Assembly: GCF_019649055.1 (NCBI RefSeq)
Contig: NW_026570283.1
Location: 62,001-126,000 of the forward strand
Source of the DNA: Paramacrobiotus metropolitanus
Taxonomy: Eukaryota; Tardigrada; Eutardigrada; Parachela; Macrobiotidae
Direction of reading: 5' to 3'
DNA: 64,000 nt
Shown here: positions 60,601 through 64,000 of the stretch, piece by piece
Layout: each line of letters begins with the position of its first letter
Position numbering within the stretch: the first letter of the stretch is position 1
Position numbers and translations under genes: made by a program
The notes under the pieces: model-generated
Seen by the model: the letters and a program-made list of their open reading frames with translations, nothing else
The model's database searches: none
What the model was told of the DNA's origin: nothing

Positions 60601-61427
60601 GCCGAATGCAGCTCCAGTTTCAACCCTATAGCATCCGGTGGACTTGATTCTCATGTGCCGATTCCTTCTGGTGCCCTCACCGCTAGTGTAATATATTATT
60701 ATGTGGTCGACTGTCTTTTCACTTAAATTTTCCTCTGGTATTACTAATACGTAATTTTAATGTTGTTCTCCAGCTTACAACAGAGGCCGCACGTACCGTG
60801 AAAGTAATCAACAGGATCAACAAAATCATTGCTCCGGTAACCGTCGCCATCGATATGGCGCGAACCGGCTACGCAGTTTATGAAGACGCCAACAATGGGA
60901 CCAGCAGGAATACGGTGGAGACGGTCACCAGTATAACCGCAGGATGGGCGGGTGGCTTCGGAGGTCAGAACGTAACCGTTGTTTTCTTTTATGAAAGCGT
61001 CTCTCGAAATTTACTGTTGGTTGAGACGAAATGCATAACCAGTCTATTTTATTTGATCTGGTTACATTAACAGTAAACATTCAAAAACTACTATGACATC
61101 GTTGACATGTGCATTATTGTGCACTTACTATGGAACATCTGTATGACTGTGAATTTGCATACAGGGTCGGCTGCTGGAGCGGTTATAGGCAGCGCCATCG
61201 TGCCCGGACTCGGTGCGGTTGCGGGCGGTCTCATTGGAGCGTTTTCTGGTGGATTTGGAGGTGCTTTTGGCTCAGCAGCACTGGTCAACCTTATTGGGGA
61301 CGCGTGTGACTACGATATGATTATGAGACATTGTGTGCGGTGCGGCATAGAATTCTGCATCAGAATCTATTTGGGCGACAATAAAAGCTGGGTCTTGTGC
61401 GAAAATTGTCGCACAAGACTAAGATAG
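60601..61427 (+). CDS. Glycine-zipper protein with CxxC...CxxC tail (5' end unresolved)
   Basis: Exons 60601-60687, 60774-60963 and 61165-61427 join in phase (0, 1) and give about 180 residues. The first exon or exons are missing. A helical part (KVINRINKIIAPVTVAIDMA) is followed by a long glycine zipper: GWAGGFGG/GSAAGAVIGSAI and VPGLGAVAGGLIGAFSGGFG. Such G-x-x-x-G runs usually pack helices in or on membranes. The C-terminus has CVRCGIEFC and CENC, arranged like a zinc ribbon. I know glycine-zipper proteins of this general look in animals and bacteria, but no named family with this tail. Role unknown. Confidence 0.6.
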
Positions 61428-62765
61428 GACAAGCACGCCTGTTTCGCATGCATGCCGCCTATGAATGTCGTCTGCGAGTAGGCATGCAGTAGTCCACGCG
61501 TACGGCTTGCGGAATGTCCACGAGGCTGTGATGTGGATTGCTGCGAGAAATATTAGGTTCGAATCTGATAATACTGTTTTATGGTGCACTGCTTTTCACC
61601 AATTAAAAAAGAAAAAACTTCAAAAACACAGGTGGATGGTAACATCGGCGTGTACTTAGTTATACTGTATATGTATATAGTTATATGAATACTAATTATC
61701 TGTGCCAGGATTTCGGCCCCTCTCATTCGGCGCCGGTGATCTCTGCTTCTGCTCATCCAATTTTTCTACTTCAAAATGCGTTAGAAACCTCTCCATCATG
61801 CGGGTGTTCTGAGACCAGTTATTGCTTGCTGTCTGCAGAACCTCATGACCAGTGGTCACTTTAAAGCTTGTTACCATGGATGCCATAAGGCTGACAAGGG
61901 CCGGTGCTCGCTCTAGGGAAACAGCTTATTTCTAACGATGTTGCAACATACTGCATGATTTAACGGCAACAAAATTCTAAAAATAGTCGCAAGCCAATAT
62001 TCATCCGTGCTCAGCTTGTATATAATTATTCTTTGATTTGCTTGCTCATTGCGACGCTTGGACAATGCTGGGCAAAATTCGCCGGGCGAAATGGGCAAAG
62101 GCGACATTTACACACCCACTGATTTTTGCGCCATACTGAGCAATTTATTGACAGCATGGGTGCCGCAAAGCAATTATTTTAATTCGAGCCTTACTATGAA
62201 AAAAGCATTTATCATCGCGAATAGAGATGCTGCAGTACAAATGAACAACGGGAATGACGTCGGTAACGTATTCATGTCTAACGGCGGAAACAACTTTGCA
62301 GTAACTATACAAAGCAATCTGCGTAACAGAACCGCACAATTTTCAAAACCGATCTTTGAAAAAATTTATCAAGCATGGTAATCTATAATTTACAGGAAAC
62401 ACGGTTCTATGAATGCAGTAACGAATTAAAGCTATAAATACGTAAAACAATAAATGCGATCTTACAGAAAGTCATGTTTAACAAGTTAAAAGACGTCTAT
62501 GATTGTAATTACTTACACAAATCAAGGAAGAATGGCTAGTTATTAGAGCAGTTTGCGAAATTCCTTCTGAATTCTTGCAGATCCGTCTCCAATTCTGAGC
62601 AATATGCTGCACCTGCCATTATAGGTTGGCAATTGTAGTTAATCGGTTGACGTCCATCCAGAAATCCTATAAAACCACGCATCTATCAAATCGTTGCAGT
62701 CAGTCAGCTCCTTGGTGTGTATGTTGCAACCATTCGAGTCCCGGCAAACTGACGTGACCTCGAAC
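61428..62765. other. Intergenic with unassigned open frames
   Basis: A 110-codon frame at 62049-62381 (plus) has non-repetitive, plausible protein composition (AFIIANRDAAVQMNNGN) but no recognisable domain. Nothing else is supported. Confidence 0.35.
61692..61916 (-). CDS. Possible terminal exon, unknown protein
   Basis: After a possible CTAG acceptor near 61917, the minus strand reads RAPALVSLMASMVTSFKVTT and on to a stop at 61692. The end is hydrophilic (EKLDEQKQRSPAPNERGRN). The composition looks coding, but there is no partner exon I can identify upstream on the minus strand. Confidence 0.2.
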   Translation of the reverse strand, partial: LERAPALVSLMASMVTSFKVTTGHEVLQTASNNWSQNTRMMERFLTHFEVEKLDEQKQRSPAPNERGRNPGTDN

Positions 62766-63320
62766 ATGGCCATGGCTTTGCAGTATTTTTCTGCCGCGAT
62801 CATACTAGTCGCTATATTCTGCACATATCCATCTAAGTCGTCTGCGTGGTTAATCGGAGACTCGGCTCCCAGGTGGAACTACTGGAAGGAACAGCAAGAA
62901 GCGGCGGATGCTCCCCCCGTGGCACCAGACGTGACACCAGTCGCTCAACAGGTTAAATCCTAATTTATGGCAGTAACCCGTTTATCCACTAAGTTTTCCA
63001 GTTTTATATACTTTTCGCATACAATGCCTGCCTTTCGCCTTTCGTTGACGAATAATGACCGGCTGTAAAATTTTTTTGTGCTGCAGTTTCCAGTAAGCAC
63101 AGGTGACCTTTCTACTACCATTCTCTGTCGGCCGTTCTATCGCAGCAGTGTGAGCAAAAGGTCTGACGGTTCCACACTGAATCCAGAAAACATCTATGGA
63201 CTTCTCAGAAATAAACGCATGTTTGTCCCGCCACATTGGTATTTTCCAAATGAAGGTAATCGGTTGCATACAATCGTTTATTTGTCCATGCTGAAGTTTT
63301 TGTCACTTGCGTCCAGTTGA
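62766..63320 (+). CDS. Candidate secreted prohormone
   Basis: Exon 1 (62766-62951) encodes a signal peptide (MALQYFSAAIILVAIFCTYP) and a Trp-rich then Pro/Ala-rich stretch. Exon 2 (from 63087) continues in phase with FPVSTGDLSTTILCRPFY, then two dibasic KR sites: SVSKR/SDGSTLNPENIYGLLRNKR/MFVPPHWYFPNEG. Cleavage at KR would release a 17-residue peptide or so plus a C-terminal one. The frame can run on to a stop at 63320 or splice at GAAG/GTAATC (63258). A further KR-containing segment with IKLCGKW lies at about 63382-63454 but could not be joined in phase. No known neuropeptide family is recognised. Confidence 0.5.
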
Positions 63321-64000
63321 TCATGTGCATTATAGATGTCACAATCAGCAGTGAAACTGAGGACGATATTCAGAAACGCAGTTTGGATAATCGAGTGCGA
63401 CGGATAAAGCTTTGCGGAAAATGGATGCAACGAAATGGTGTGCCCGGTAAATAGCAGGATCAAGACAATTATTGATGTATTTCCGTGTGACCTTTATTGA
63501 TGTACGTCCACAACCCACAAACCGTGCAATGGCAAATAGCCGACGGAATTCTGATAGTCCCTGTCAACAGAAGGCACTTCTCTATACTTTCCCACCATTC
63601 ACCATGCTCTATAATTCCCGCTACTTTTCACCTAAACCGAACGCCCTCGATATCCTTTTAACTTCACATCTTTCTGATGTGTATGCCGACTCCGCACACT
63701 TTTACGAGTTACTCCACGTTACGCAGTAACTCGTAGAGCGATTATAACACTATTTCAACATTTGAATAGCTACTCCTACTGCAATCAGTAATGTTTCTAT
63801 ACACGCCTATATACGAGTATGATGTGCAATTACTTATGGTTAGTGCCTGTGCACTGTGCTTGTCGACCCCAGCTAGGACGTTAACCGGTGCATGCATTAT
63901 GATCAGAAATGTACTTAGAAGTCCCGTAATCCTTGCTTTGTCCAAATTTACCCAGCTATCGGCATTGTACCAGCGAAGGCGAATGTTCAATCGGTAGAAC
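63321..64000. other. End of window, nothing firmly assigned
   Basis: Contains a possible extra exon of the candidate prohormone (about 63317-63454) and an unassigned 85-codon frame at 63472-63729. Confidence 0.35.
63703..63735. repeat. Short hairpin
   Basis: TACGAGTTACT and its reverse complement AGTAACTCGTA are separated by 11 bases. Confidence 0.8.

Noticed and set aside
61540-61580. GGTTCGAATC resembling a tRNA T-arm
   Set aside because: No matching D-arm, anticodon arm or acceptor stem can be folded around it.

Overview
This window is nuclear DNA from a small invertebrate animal. Genes are broken by many short GT-AG introns (about 45-100 bases) and a few long ones. The products are animal-specific: 7TM receptors, a TRPA channel, beta-1,4-galactosyltransferases, an M13 peptidase and a DBH-like monooxygenase. 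There are no operons, ribosome binding sites or CRISPR arrays. A tardigrade is my best guess, from the compact introns and the divergent receptor families, but the sequence alone does not prove it.

Layout. 0.3-5.4 kb: an atypical rhodopsin-like GPCR (+) and a decayed relative. 6.3-9.4 kb: a peptide-type GPCR (-) with hairpin elements in its introns. 11.0-14.3 kb: a complete 14-exon DBH-like copper monooxygenase (+, 610 aa). 14.6-23.8 kb: three tandem beta-1,4-galactosyltransferases (-), with a HIG1-domain mitochondrial gene (+) between the second and third. 24.8-30.4 kb: a TRPA1-like ankyrin channel (-, about 16 exons). 34.7-41.7 kb: an M13 (neprilysin/ECE) peptidase (+) whose introns hold a foldback element and a TA-flanked DNA transposon; an inverted copy of that transposon lies just beyond the gene. 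43.6-45.0 kb: a GPCR related to the first. 45.5-47.2 kb: a secreted protein resembling the ligand-binding part of ionotropic glutamate receptors, without the channel. 50.2-51.1 kb: a frameshifted GPCR copy; its intact paralog is at 58.3-59.3 kb. 54.1-55.2 kb: a 1.1-kb element with two 181-base LTRs and a 5-base target duplication. 60.6-61.4 kb: a glycine-zipper protein with a CxxC...CxxC tail. 62.8-63.3 kb: a candidate secreted prohormone.

The genes do not form one pathway. The main themes are local duplication (galactosyltransferases, two receptor families), secreted or membrane proteins, and young mobile DNA. The least familiar items are the channel-less glutamate-receptor-like protein, the galactosyltransferase with an extra C-terminal membrane segment, and receptors without normal DRY and NPxxY motifs. 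Exon limits were set by hand from splice signals, reading phase and family alignment from memory; no search was run.
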